A DNA stretch of 64,000 nt from Psococerastis gibbosa (GCA_963971405.1 OZ020484.1:33316770-33380769), one strand, 5' to 3'. Shown: positions 44,601-55,760, counted from the first letter of the stretch. Program-made: numbers and translations. The notes: generated by a model from the sequence alone, not told the origin.

Positions 44601-45172
44601 TAAGAGTGCAAGTCCCGTAGGAAATTGAATATTTCTTATTTTAATTTTAATAACTTTGGTTTTTTTTAAATATTTTTTTTTTTCAAAAGATTATTCGCAT
44701 ACCGGTATATAAACAATTCAATGAATGTATCCGAATGGAATAACCTCTTGAGCCGCCTCTGCAGATTATGAGTTACGACAGGTTTCCGATCGCATGGTGT
44801 TTAGGGACTTGCACAAGTACGAACAAGCTACCACTATATGCCATCGAAAGCAAGTTATTAAAATATTGCTTCATTTAAGTTGCAGAAGGCTACTTTATGC
44901 ATCATATAATAGGGTAATTTTTGGTTTTGCAGTTTTTCATGGTACGGTATCTATTATATGCGCAATTTAAGCCCTCAATCATTGTTATGAAAAAGCTACG
45001 GTACCAATTATTAAACATACCCTTATTATAAGATGCATGAAGTAGTCTTCTACAACTTAAATGAGCTAAATCTTTAATATCTCGTTTATTTAATTAAATA
45101 AAAAATAAGAAGCCTGTTAAAACCTGGGATTTTGGGGTAGCCTACCTATTTCCTACGGGACGTACACTCTTA
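44601..45172. mobile_element. MITE of the 34624 family, interrupted by a SINE
   Basis: Left end TAAGAGTGCAAGTCCCGTAG, right end CTACGGGACGTACACTCTTA. A family C SINE (44702-44858) is inserted in the left part, accounting for the extra length. Confidence 0.75.
44702..44858 (-). mobile_element. SINE family C, copy 3 (inside a MITE)
   Basis: Contains GAATGTATCCGAATGG, TTTCCGATCGCATGGTGTTT and CACAAGTACGAACAAGCTAC. It postdates the host MITE. Confidence 0.65.
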
Positions 45173-45289
45173 GAGAACCCCCCCAAATGAATGTAAATTC
45201 ACTGACGAGAATAAGAGCGAATTAATTTAAAATTCCAAGTTGTTTGTCAACAGAGATTAATTGCTCTTCATTGTTGTGCACAAGCTAGA

Positions 45290-45500
45290 CGTCTTCTTCT
45301 TTAGTCACAAAATATCGATTGGTTTGCTGCAAAACTTTCCATTACCTCCATTCATCTCTATCCGTTGCATGTTGTTCCTGGTAGGTTCTGCATCCTACCT
45401 TGCTTGAGGCTGTGGTTGGCACCTGGCATTGGTATCATCAACGGCACCTATTATGGTGTTACGGAGTCCTCCATGTTCGATCAGGTACCCTGTCCCCACC
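45290..45500 (-). mobile_element. Probable LINE/SINE tail fragment
   Basis: Minus strand runs through GGTGCCAACCACAGCCTCAA and AACAACATGCAACGGATAGA to AAAGAAGAAGACG. Composition and tail resemble the other LINE ends here; no clear protein motif. Confidence 0.35.
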
Positions 45501-46139
45501 CACTGCCATAGACGTAGACATTATCTTTTTTCGGGCCCAGCAAGACAAAACCGTTGAATGTCCTCTGCCTTGTTTTTAAACAAACTTGTTGGTTTTAACA
45601 CCGTATTATTATTTTTAACAAGCGGGGCTTGGGACCGCAGCGGCGGGCGGAAGCTCACCCCTTAGGATCCTCGCATGGACATTACATTTACGCAGCTCGC
45701 CCCTTCGTGGCTCGTGATTATCAACTTCAATTTCCAGAATTGTCTAATTTTCTAATTTTCCGCGCAATTTTTTAAATGTTTTCTGTCATAAGAGCCTTCT
45801 CCTGATAATAACAAACACAACCACAAAAAAAATAGTGAAATCAGCCCCGCCGTTCACGCGTGATGGCGTGACCAAGGGAAATAGGGATTCATTTTCATAT
45901 ATAAAGGCAATAATAAATTAATAATTAAGTCTCTATTGAAAAATAATAATACAGGTTCAGTTGGATTAGTGTCTAGGGCCCTTTCTTACACCTAACTCGC
46001 ATATCTATCAACGACAGTTTAATTGAAATAGTTGTATAAAATCAACTTCATTGTATTGTATATTGATACCAGATATCAGAGTTATACCTTTTATTCATAA
46101 TAACTGTCACACTAATTCAAATTCGCGCGTAAATGTACT
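45501..46139. other. No gene recognised
   Basis: A mixed region with a GC-rich patch at 45620-45720 and otherwise AT-rich DNA. Confidence 0.35.
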
Positions 46140-46345
46140 CGTAAATGTACAAAGCAAGCATGAAGGGAAGAAGACTGCAGGGACGTCCACGAAACCGCTG
46201 GAAGGCCGAACTAGAAACCGACTTCCGTGAGTTGGGAGTCCGTAGATGGTAGAGCATCGTATAAAACCGAGATGAATGGAGGGGTGTTGTCGACCAGGCC
46301 AAAGCCCATCAAGGGCTGTAGAACCAGAAGAAGAAGAAGAATAGA
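46140..46345 (+). mobile_element. LINE 3' end with (GAA)n tail
   Basis: Plus-strand reading GRRLQGRPRNRWKAELETDF, then RDEWRGVVDQAKAHQGL, then AGAAGAAGAAGAAGAA. Classic LINE polymerase tail with two stops. The same tail occurs at 20715-20790. Confidence 0.75.
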
Positions 46346-46436
46346 TAACTTCCAGGGTAAGTTATTTGCTTCAGTTGTTGCTGGCTTGACTTAAAAATAT
46401 TTAGATAAGTAAATAAATATATAAAATATAAAATTT

Positions 46437-46622
46437 CAATTAATGAACCAACCTAGAGAAGTTAGGGCTATAAAGGGGATCGAGTTAGAACCGGGATAGT
46501 CTATGGTCGCCTGCTTTACATGGCATCCGAAACAAGGCTAGTTAACGTTAACGTATGGACTCAAACGAATAACCTTTTGGGTAAAAGTCAGAGCCCGTAC
46601 AACTACACTACATGGAAACCTT
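46437..46622 (-). mobile_element. tRNA-derived SINE family A, copy 2
   Basis: Shares CCAACCTAGAGAAGTTAGGG and CCTGCTTTACATGGCATCCG with 30135-30336; the tRNA-like head is diverged. Confidence 0.6.
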
Positions 46623-47439
46623 CATTCAGTAGAACTTGGTTACATGAGACGAGCTGGAAGTTCTCTTATATCCGATGTTGTTTACTTAGAGAGTTTCACA
46701 CCGTCTATCACCATAGACACGCGCATTATTATCAATATAGGTTCCCTTATAATAATGAAGAGTTCATTCAAACAATATTTAATTACAGGATTTTACAATA
46801 AAAAAATAGATTTTCCAGTAGCTTAACTGTTAAAAAAACCATACCAGCTTTTCCAAATTAATTGAATGAAAAAGGTGTGGAAACTCTAATTCAATCTATT
46901 GAGGTACGTGAATCTTAGTACCACTTAGCGGATAATTTATGGATTCATTAGGTTTTTTAATGCAGAAACCAAACCTATAGAATTAAAAAGGGAAACTATT
47001 CCTTGTGACTTTCTACTTTTAAATAAAATTGGGCTTGATCCACCATAGAGTTTGAACCCACAAACGATTCTTCTCCTTGTAGCCTATTTTCTTATCCTAT
47101 GAGGCAATATTTTTTGGTAAAACATCGACGGTCAGTACTGGTACAGGCCTAACGTGAACATTGCTCTATTTATTAGCCTATTTTGTGGTCAGGAACATGC
47201 TCAGAAGACAGCAACCGCGTGTTCTCTACAGTTGAAGGTTGGATAGGGTTTTAGGCTTCTTTACCGTCACATCTTATTTATTTCAACATAGGCCCTGGCC
47301 CCTGTTTGCAGTTACATGAGTCTGTGTCTGTAAAAATCTAATTTTTATTACTATGAAAATGTGTAAACCCTACTATTCCGCGGTTAATTGCTTCAAATTT
47401 TCCTCTTACTGGGCCTTGCACCTACTTTCCGCACACACA
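46623..47439. other. No gene recognised
   Basis: Overlapping short plus-strand frames (46520-46826) show no motif. Nothing else seen. Confidence 0.35.
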
Positions 47440-47590
47440 TCGACTTCGATGGCAATGTGGTGGCATGCTTGTACTTGTGCTAGTCTCTTCACGCCATGCA
47501 ATGGAAGGCGCTTCGTAACTCGTCACGGGTACTAACCTACAGAGGCGACGGAAGAGGTCAATCGGATACATTCATTCAATTGTTACCATG
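47440..47590 (+). mobile_element. SINE family C, copy 4
   Basis: Plus orientation: CGATGGCAATGTGGTGGCAT, GCTTGTACTTGTGC and GAGGTCAATCGGATACATTC. It lies head-to-head with copy 5, about 190 bp away. Confidence 0.65.
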
Positions 47591-47782
47591 CGGTTAACCT
47601 TTTTCTAAGAAAAAAAGAAGAAAAAAAGGAACATACCAATAGAACCATACCACACCCCCACCCCGAATTAAAATCCTGCAAACGTGCCTGACCCAGCTTG
47701 ATAGACCCTGGGCCATTGGCCGGAATAATTGGCCCTCTTTGGGTTTGATAGGTTTATCTTACTCTATTTTTTTTAAAGGTTA

Positions 47783-47932
47783 ATCGCATTCGAACAATTT
47801 AGTGGATGAATCCGAATCGTCTCTCTCTATAGGTTATTACCCGTGTTGAGTTATGACGCGTCTCCGATCGCATGACGTGTAAAGACTCGCGCAAATACAA
47901 TGCTACAACCTGGCCATCGAAGTCGAAGGTAT
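47783..47932 (-). mobile_element. SINE family C, copy 5
   Basis: Contains GTCTCCGATCGCATGACGTG and CTGGCCATCGAAGTCGAAGG. It sits about 150 bp upstream of the NRF-like start codon. Confidence 0.65.
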
Positions 47933-48080
47933 CAGTATCCCTAACATTTACATCAATAATTTTAGCAGCATCTGTTGACCAAGCCTGTTACTTCTCACAT
48001 CTCATCCCCTCCTTCAGGAGTCCAGGTACGGCCATCAGTAGGCAAGCGACAGACAGGTTCGGTCAGTGGTCGGGGTCGCT

Positions 48081-48291
48081 ATGACGCTCCTATGTGTAGC
48101 AGTGTTGTTGATCGCGTGTTCTCCGAATTTCTCCCAAAGTTCCCAAGTTACCTCCCCCATCGTTGCTGAGCATATTTTCTCCCTATTACCCGTGTTCCCC
48201 ACATTTACCGAAACCGAAAATGAACGCTGCCGGAACGACAGCCAGATGTTCCGGGAACAGCTTAATCAGTTTAAGCTTTGGGCAGTCACAA
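48081..48291 (+). CDS. First exon of a nose-resistant-to-fluoxetine (NRF-6)-like gene
   Basis: The ATG at 48081 opens a 70-codon exon ending in one base before a consensus donor gtaagt (48292). Residues 1-14 (MTLLCVAVLLIACS) look like a signal peptide. Residues 47-70 (NERCRNDSQMFREQL ... FKLWAV) resemble the start of the extracellular NRF domain, whose pattern is C-x-x-D-S ... L ... W-A followed by M-x-D-A-S. That domain leads multi-pass acyltransferase-3 proteins expanded in nematodes and arthropods, linked in C. elegans to drug and lipid transport. The next exon, expected to begin with two bases and continue into M-x-D-A-S, was not found before 64000. The match rests on about 24 residues. 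Confidence 0.5.
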
Positions 48292-49174
48292 GTAAGTATT
48301 TTTCACTATTTTCTGTTTTTAATTCATTAAGTTTGGAAGAAACTCTCGTCTGTTGTTTTATCGGTTAACAGATCGCCCTCAGCAGTCAGCATTCTCTGAC
48401 TTAGTTCAAATTGGATTTAAATCTGTTAATTCGCCAATTTAATAGACTCAACGTACAGTACGTGAGTTCGAATCGGTGTTAATTTTGTAGTAGAACTTAC
48501 TTGGTTATATGAGATATGGCGAAGCTAGACGTTCTGTAATAACCGAGGTTCTTTAATTTTTACCAAAAGAGGCTCATTCCCTACTACATAAAATTAACCA
48601 TAACTATTTTCTCTCCCCGTGTGTGAGCAAGTCAGCAATTTTATATCTATTTATTATTATATCTATGTTATGTTAATTTTACTCTAAAAATTTGAAAAGT
48701 TCTTTTATAACTGATGATTTGTTCCTTAATCTTATATAAGTAAATTATCTTTCATTAATAATAATCAACTTTATTTTTTCAAATAAATTTTTCCTCCCAA
48801 CGGATTGTACTAGGGGGGGGGGGGTGGTAACATATCATGCTACTTGTGCTTACCGTATTTTCGTCTACTGCTGGTACTACAATAATAATGCTTTCTTGTA
48901 GCCACCCACATACATTTTGATATGTACAAATAAGAAAATCAAGACATCGTTTTCGGCTAGGTCTTATTAACTTTTCAAAGACATAGAGCTGCATACAAAG
49001 CTGGAAGGAACTACTGTTGGCTCGCCTGTATACGTTTTGCCGCCGGTTTTTTAGCCTTTCCCATTGGTACCGGTACGACACATTTCCACGGTAACGTCAT
49101 CATGACAGATGCCTAACAATAATCGAGGACAGTTACCGTTTTTTTAATTAACCCTTAATTAATTTCCAATATTG
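48292..49174. other. Start of the NRF-like gene's first intron
   Basis: AT-rich with a tRNA-like scrap (GTGAGTTCGAATCGG near 48461) and a G-run near 48812-48823. No second exon seen. Confidence 0.35.
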
Positions 49175-49540
49175 CCAATGGCCTTACCATGTTGATTCCA
49201 TTAGAGCAGAACATGTTTCAAACTGCCGCAACTTGGTAGTGTGCACAGCGTTGGCAGGGGAACCTGGTGGGACATGATAACTCGCTTATGCAGTATAAGT
49301 CGAGTCCTGGTCACCTCCGATTTAATCGTGTGACTTTACCATGTTCCCCAAGTGGTTCGGAATCCACTATAATCAGGAGGTCCACCCTGTTAGTCAACTC
49401 CCCTTTCCCCGAGGTGAAAGAGTCTGCCCTTAGGGTGCCTCAAGTTAACAAACAGACTCACTCCCCCCGCCAGGCTGACAGGGTTGCTTAAAGCAGAAAT
49501 ACTGAAAGCAGGCGTTAGAAACAACAACAACAAACAACAA
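49175..49540 (+). mobile_element. SINE-like family B, copy 4
   Basis: Closely matches 20035-20400 throughout, with an extra CTCACTCCCCCCGCCAGG block and a (CAA)n-like 3' tail near 49522-49542. Confidence 0.7.
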
Positions 49541-49870
49541 TTTCCAATACAATCAGCCGATTGTTCATTGACAGCTTTGATAAATTTGTCATATATACTG
49601 TATATAGATGGTAGCCTTCAATATACAGGAAATAAAATGTGGGAATTTTGATACGGTGATGGCGGTGATCTGTATTCGCTCAAAGATAAACAATGGAAGG
49701 GGGATTATGCAGGGGACGATGGTGTAATCTCCTGGCGGTTGTTTTTGGAAATTGCTAGGGCTATGATAAATGGGTAAACTTAAACAACCCCCCCCCCCCA
49801 CCCAATTTGCTGATAGCTCGTAGGCTATCCAGCTTTTCATAATGTTAACACCAAAAGATTTACGTTACTA

Positions 49871-49925
49871 CCGCCTACTACGTACTACCTTCATAGTAGC
49901 ACGTAGTACGTAGTCGATAGTAGTA
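49871..49925. repeat. Short hairpin
   Basis: CTACTACGTACTAC and GTAGTACGTAG are inverted around a loop of about 14 nt. Confidence 0.5.
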
Positions 49926-50024
49926 TTATGTAAAACGCGTAAATTAATTTATAAAATATTTAGTGGCTACTGTACTGAACAGTAATTAAAAGAAGGGGTG
50001 TAATAACGCTATTGCATGACAACC

Positions 50025-50405
50025 CATTGACGACTGGTAGAAAGAAGACCCTCTCTCTTGACCACTGCACTATTAGGGACATGGGCGGATTTTAGGGGGG
50101 GGTGAGGGGGTCTGGACCCCCCCCCCCCCAAAAAAAAATGAACTTACACTAGATAATATGGGTTTACAGAGGGAATTAAAAATAATGATGTTTTTTAATG
50201 TTATAATACACTGAATCTGCCCGCTGACCCCCCCCCCTAAATTGCAGGCAAAATCCGCCCTTCATTTGGGATGTGGTGGCCAGTGCACTTGGGGATTAGG
50301 GCTGGTGATTAAGGCTGGAAAATAGGTGGAATTTTTTCCTTTCTTGCCGAGTCTCGAATACCGGTCTTCCGGTACATTGTCTAGTTCTCTACCAACCAGA
50401 CTATT
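50025..50405 (-). mobile_element. tRNA-derived SINE family T, copy 2, split by a MITE
   Basis: Minus strand: A-box-like TAGTCTGGTTGGTAGAGAAC and B-box-like GGTATTCGAGACTCG. A foldback element (about 50092-50262, ends GGGCGGATTTTAG and CAAAATCCGCCC, G- and C-runs inside) interrupts it. Confidence 0.65.
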
Positions 50406-50429
50406 TCTGATAATAAAATACCAATATAC

Positions 50430-50810
50430 TTGCATTCAATTAAACAAACCTTTCGTCTCCCCTATTGTATATTGCAAGTCGAACAAAGCCGCGATGAAAT
50501 GCAATGCAATAGCAGAGGTCTAAAACGTCGACTTAAGGTACTCATGGAAGGCTCACGCGAGTCACGGACGATATACAAAATATACATAGCAACTTTTACC
50601 AAATCCTACCAATATATAGCACCAAAATTATTTAACGTACTAGATATTTGTCCTGGGTCTCTGTCAATAAATAAATTGTCCAAATTCGTCTGGGAATGGC
50701 TGATGAGACGGGAAGAGGTGGAATCCTTATTTGATATAGTGGACCAGACTGTTAAATGTGTTTATGAGGGATTTGTTATTAATATGTAAGTTTAGCTTAT
50801 TAGTTTGTAT
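50430..50810 (+). mobile_element. LINE 3' fragment
   Basis: Reading TKSYQYIAPKLFNVLDICPG, then SINKLSKFVWEWLMRRE, resembles the last residues of CR1/L2-like polymerases (Y-x-x-P-x-x-W/F-N-x-L-P). Confidence 0.5.
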
Positions 50811-52204
50811 GTCTAATTGTATTTTTTTATTTTTTATTTTTAGGGCAGGGAAATTTGTTATAGGCCTACACTAGTGGGGCCTTACAATAAGTGTACAATT
50901 GTTTTTTTGTTTTTTTTTTTGTTTTTTTCTCAATACACGTTCATTCATCCATTCATGTTTGCCATTGTAGCAAATGGGCAGTTGGAAAACCACACAGTCA
51001 ACTTCAGAATTTTTTTGAGTTTCCTCACCCACCGCTGCACGATTTTCCCCTCGATCGACACCCCCGTCAACGTCAAAAACTCTTCGGAAGTGCGTTCAAA
51101 TTCAAATATTCACTGTTTTCTTTACGCACCAACCTATCCCCAGGCCATTTGTTCCCACGAGAAATCGGCCGTGCCTCGCGCGTTCTGAATCGCCCGTACC
51201 GGGCCTATGACCCAATGCTAATTGGCGGCGCGACGCCGCTGCGGTCCTGTTGAAAACATATTCCAGGCAATGGAAATAATCGTAGTGGAAATTTCCGCTC
51301 TTATGCATCAGCTCAATAACGCATCTCGACGGGACGTCACGGTGAATTTTCGCCCTGGTACATCGAGGCTATAGCTAACTATACATATTATACAATATTA
51401 CTACAATATACTATCCTAATTCGTAGTTAGAAAGCAGACTTGTTTTGCTTCATAAATTTAGTCTTGAGTTATGTAAAATAGTTTTGTGTTTCGCGCCCCC
51501 TGTGGTAGCAACCCCTGATGCATTCCTATTATAATTCATTAATGATTATTAGTATTTAAATTAGACAATGCTTCTTAGCGACATTATTTTTGCTGATTTG
51601 CGACCTAGACTGGTGAATATTTATCATTCCTGACGATTTATTTCTATATCCTAAGCTAAAGATAAATTAGCTGGTTGTAAGGTCATAAATAGATTAAACA
51701 ATTGACCTAGAAAAATGATGATAACAAAATTAATTAGGTTAAATGACCGGTATACCCATCGAATACATAATCGAAGCCTTCATGCTGAGGAATTACCCGA
51801 AATACAATACATTAACAAATTGTGTGGTACTTACATGTAATTGTTACTGTCGTCTGGGCCTAAGTTGTACAACTATTCTATCCCGGCAGAAAACCTGGAG
51901 CGACAGATTTGGTCTGCCGCAGACCTGCGGGAGTGGTGATGTTCAGGAACTACCTCTAGCCCTCTGTTCCCATGACAACACGAATTTTTATGTTTTGTCT
52001 AAATTGTATTCAATACAATGCCGGAGAAACTAGAGCTGAAGCTTTTTTGCCATTACTGTATCTTTTATTATCATTCTTCTTGTACTCTCTAGACTCTAAA
52101 TTGGGACGTGGTTTTTAATTCCATAATAATAGTAAATAGTAAATATTTACTGCAATACAGCATTATATTGGTAAAGGTTAATGGCAATGGTGTAATACTT
52201 TTAA
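50811..52204. other. No gene recognised
   Basis: A GC-rich block at 51040-51250 carries overlapping open frames without motifs. The remainder is AT-rich. Confidence 0.35.
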
Positions 52205-52268
52205 AGAAAGGTTTCAGTTCAACAGCAGGCAATATAAGTCCAACTAACCCTTTGTTACACAATACAGC
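52205..52268. mobile_element. Right end of a 17835-type MITE
   Basis: Contains AGCAGGCAATATAAGTCCAA then CTAACCCTTTGTTACA. Confidence 0.5.
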
Positions 52269-52452
52269 ATTGAAAAACCAAGTCCCAATTCAAAGTTTAA
52301 CTTGCGTCGACTGTACAACTAGCCTATTTATAATAACGCTGTCTGCTACAGTAGCGACCTCTTAAAAAGCTTACGTTAATTGTAAACAAGCCTTTGATTG
52401 ATGAATCTGGACTGAGGGACACGTAAGGTCAGGTACCTGTTACCTGGATTTC

Positions 52453-52494
52453 CACGTGTACAGTTGCACGTGGTGTTATGAAATCACCCACGTG
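52453..52494. promoter_or_regulatory. Cluster of three CACGTG E-boxes
   Basis: Perfect CACGTG hexamers at 52453-52458, 52467-52472 and 52489-52494. The first two lie in an imperfect palindrome CCACGTGTACAGTTGCACGT. CACGTG is the core bHLH (Clock/Cycle, Myc) site. No adjacent gene start is evident; the site is within the presumed first intron of the NRF-like gene. Confidence 0.3.
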
Positions 52495-52694
52495 GGTATA
52501 AGTGCGTTAGGTTGTAGATCCTAGAAGTAATCACTATAAAGTAGGTATTAACCGGACAACTGACCTCTGGGAGTAACGCCATTTTTTTACATTACCATCA
52601 TCACTAACAAGAGGGGGTAGATGGCGTTGCAGTGACTGGGTTAATGCATTCGGCTGCCATTGATGGCCATAGCTATAATAATTAATACATAAAT

Positions 52695-53295
52695 AATGAC
52701 TTTTTGTTCTATTACTAAGTCAACAAAAAGCCCTCTCTAAAGCTGGCCATTCATGAGGGTTCCAAACTGACTCACGCCAAGCCAAATGGCGCGTCCTGTA
52801 CCATTTGGCGTTAGCGCCATTTAGAGGGGTCATCACGACTACGCTGAACCAGTCGCTCCAAATCTTTCAAATTGTACAGTGTGACGATATGGAAGAGGTA
52901 CTTTTACACTGTACAATTTTAAGCTGGCCATTCACGAGAGCTCCAAACGGAGTCGCGCCAAGACAAATGGCGCGTCCTGTTCCATTTGGTGTTAGCGCCA
53001 TTTAGAGGGGTCATCACGACTTCGCTGAACCAGTCGCTCCAAATCTTTCAAATTGTACAGTGAAGAAGTACCTCTTCCATATCGTCACACTGTACAATTT
53101 GAAAGATTTGGAGCGACTGGTTCAGCGTAGACGTGATGACCCCTCTAAATGGCGCTAACGCCAAATGGAACAGGATGCGCCATTTGGCTTGGCGCAAGTC
53201 CGTTTGGAGCCCTCGTGAATGGCCAGCTTTACACTCTACTGGGAAAGCCTGGGACCATCTGCTTTACATAATCGCCACCTAAACATTGTACGCGA
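52695..53295 (-). mobile_element. tRNA-derived SINE family A, copy 4, split by a foldback
   Basis: Left part CTATTACTAAGTCAACAAAA...CCCTCTC and right part ACACTCTACTGGGAAAGCCT...CTGCTTTACAT join into family A sequence once 52737-53231 is set aside. Confidence 0.6.
52737..53231. mobile_element. Three-armed foldback element
   Basis: Arm 1 (52738-52916) and arm 2 (52920-53083) are direct copies starting AAGCTGGCCATTCAYGAG; arm 3 (to 53231) is their inverse, ending GAATGGCCAGCTTTA. All three carry CCATTTGGYGTTAGCGCCAT. The termini and 3-bp TAA/TTA flanks would fit PIF/Harbinger but the superfamily is unproven. Confidence 0.75.
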
Positions 53296-54247
53296 AGGAC
53301 GTCTGGGTTTTTTTTAATGCATTAATGAATTCTTCGTGTTATAGTTGGAAAGGTTTAATTAAAAATAAAATTAAAATAAAAAATACGTAGTAGATTTGCA
53401 TTTTTGTACCTGAAATATTAATAGTCAAGAAAAACACGATTAAGTGCATGAAACAGATTTCCTTACAGAATAGTCGTCAATTACTAAATTAGTCGACTAA
53501 TTGGTCTGCTTCGAACTTATGTTTAAGAAAACTTGAATTTTTAATGATTTTTTTTTATTTGACCATTTTTATATTTTTCGCAGTCTCTTATTTAAGAAAA
53601 AAACCGATTGACTTAAACAGTATGGCATTGGAAAATTTGTGGAGAGTATGTAGATCATGTCTCCAATGCTACGACATCTAGGCGAAAATGATGGAAACAA
53701 GGAAAATTGATTGAAATTTTATTGTATTGTTCTTTTACTCGTTAGGAACTCTTGTAGTATAGCTGAGGGTTTTTTAAATTTCATAGCCTTTAAAACTTCC
53801 AAAAAATTCCTGCGCAACCAAAACCCTCTCATCAATAATGTAAAATCACAAAAGCGGACCTTGTCACGCGACCCTTCCGATTTTGCCTAAAGTGCTGCGG
53901 TCTTTCCTATATAAAATTCTTCTTCAGAAAAATATAAAATTAAATCTTCCGTCGGTGTAACATTTAATTAAAATTCAGTTTTTGCAGCAACCCTTATCGG
54001 AAATTTCCAACGGGAGAAACCAAGTTTTTCTGTCTTTTAATTTTCTTTTACCATCGTCAGGAACAGGTGGCTCTTCTGAGTTCAAAACTTCCCGAATAAA
54101 ATCTTCAGCTTCAAGTTTTTAATGAAATGTCTTATTTATCTTATCTAACTCACTTCAACTACAATATTATTATTATTCAAGTATTCATCAAGCATCGATA
54201 AACGTCAACTAATCAAATAAAGTTTGTTAATCGATGGGAGGCAAGTA
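53296..54247. other. Possible decayed coding fragment, unidentified
   Basis: On the minus strand 54120-53980 reads EAEDFIREVLNSEEPPVPDD, then GKRKLKDRKTWFLPLEISD, before a stop; FYIGKTAAL appears downstream near 53905. Composition looks coding but I recognise no family. Confidence 0.25.
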
Positions 54248-54446
54248 CCGAAATTAGAGGACTTTGAAAAAATTGGACTTGGCGGTTTCGAACTCACGAT
54301 CTACCCCTATCCGGGGCATCGTCTTAACCACTGGACTACAAGCCCGACAAGTACAGTGCTACTAAATACAATACTTATATGCTCTTTGACAAGATTCGTA
54401 TTGCTAGATAGGATCCCGCCAAGTCCAGTTTTTTCCAAGTCCCGTG
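54248..54446 (-). mobile_element. tRNA-core element with inverted repeats, copy D
   Basis: Inverted segments TTGGACTTGGCGG and CCCGCCAAGTCCAG with the outer CCGAAATTAGAGGACTTTG end. The minus strand holds the fullest tRNA-like unit (about 54350-54274): 5' GGGCTTG pairing with 3' CAAGTCC, A-box-like TAGTCCAGTGGTTAAGACGA and B box GTGAGTTCGAAACC. Confidence 0.65.
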
Positions 54447-54469
54447 AAGACATAATAATAATAATAATG

Positions 54470-54652
54470 ACGTTTTGCTTTATTACTAAGCTAACCTAGC
54501 GCATACTTACATTCAACTAGGAAGGCCCGGGACCCCCTGCTTTTTACATGCCCTACGAAGCATGACCAGAAAATGTAGCATGTTTGGGACTCGAACCAAC
54601 AACCTTGCAGGTGATAGTCAGAATCCTTACCACTAATCTACAAGATATCCCC
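54470..54652 (-). mobile_element. tRNA-derived SINE family A, copy 3
   Basis: Minus strand: tRNA-like TTGTAGATTAGTGGTAAGGA and TTGGTTCGAGTCCCAAAC, then the body GGGTCCCGGGCCTTCC. Confidence 0.7.
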
Positions 54653-55248
54653 TGTGCCTCTACTTCGCCTGCCATTGACGCCACGGGTGGCCAGATCCAC
54701 TTCAATTTCATCCAGCCATTGCATCCACGGTCGTCCCACCCATCTTTACCTGACACCATGGGTTTATTTTAGTAGTACGAGTGTAATCGTAAGCCGTAAG
54801 GCCAAAAGGCCCAAATTTCGCCAAAACGGAAATAAAGCGTCCTTGCTACTTTCTTTCATTCTCGCTGATATTCTATTGTAATTTGATAATTGACAGCTGC
54901 TAACCTACTCAGGGTCGGCCTTACTACTGCTGGAAATGTCACGGTAAGAAATACTGTGAACTGCACATCCATACATTGGAACACGGCCGTCCAGTATTCT
55001 TAACGATGATAAGGAAGGCCCCTATTAGCTTAACTTCGAACGCGCCATTAGAACTGTACAAATCATTCCTACACAAACTCCAATCCCACCAGTATTATCC
55101 CGCTTTAAGACACTGCCCCCCCCCCCCGTATCCGTCTATTACACTGCTCAATGTTCCCTCGACGAATGGAACGTACACACCGTGGCGGGCTGGATGAGCA
55201 TTCGAAGTGCAGTCACTAAACGATTCTCGTGTTTCCTCGTGTTCCTGT

Positions 55249-55415
55249 AGCCTGATCGAGGCGATTATAATACCGGGGTTAAATTAATACCCTAGGATTA
55301 CAACTGTAAACAAACAAATTTTGAATAGCACTTTCCATTATAAAATTATCTTGTTTGCATTTTTAATACCAGGGGATTAAATGAATACCGGTATCATAAT
55401 CGCCTCGATCAGGCT
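55249..55415. mobile_element. Foldback MITE AGCCTGATCGAGG
   Basis: Ends AGCCTGATCGAGGCGATTAT and ATAATCGCCTCGATCAGGCT. One end only recurs at 62821-62850. Confidence 0.7.
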
Positions 55416-55654
55416 GCTGCAAGTGGGTTACCACTCCACCGACACCCTGCCTTCTGGATCTTGCCACTATTTCCTTGTTTACTAACTTTAATGTGCACAC
55501 GATTCCGCGGTAGCTTCCTCTTTTACGAGTTTTAAGCTGGTGGTACTCGCCATAAGCCTAACATAGTCAACCAAATTTAAATTATTGCTGTTGAACTGTT
55601 CTTTGTTTTTACTTTATATTTTATGTTGGAACCCTGCAACGTGGAAGCGCTTCC

Positions 55655-55760
55655 TTTGCCATTTCCCTGTTATTACCGTAACGTTTCACCGCTATTGGCC
55701 ATACTTACCTTATGGTTAGGCGCCATCTATTCTATTTCATATTATCTTTCGCTTACACAT
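55655..55760. repeat. Dispersed repeat shared with 5985-6090
   Basis: See the 5985 entry. Nearby, two diverged blocks (55140-55190, 55755-55800) with a YVPSTNGT/KVPLTNGP reading suggest a further short duplication. Confidence 0.45.

Noticed and set aside
52805-53005. Open frame in the three-armed foldback
   Set aside because: Repeat-derived; appears only because of the arm sequence.
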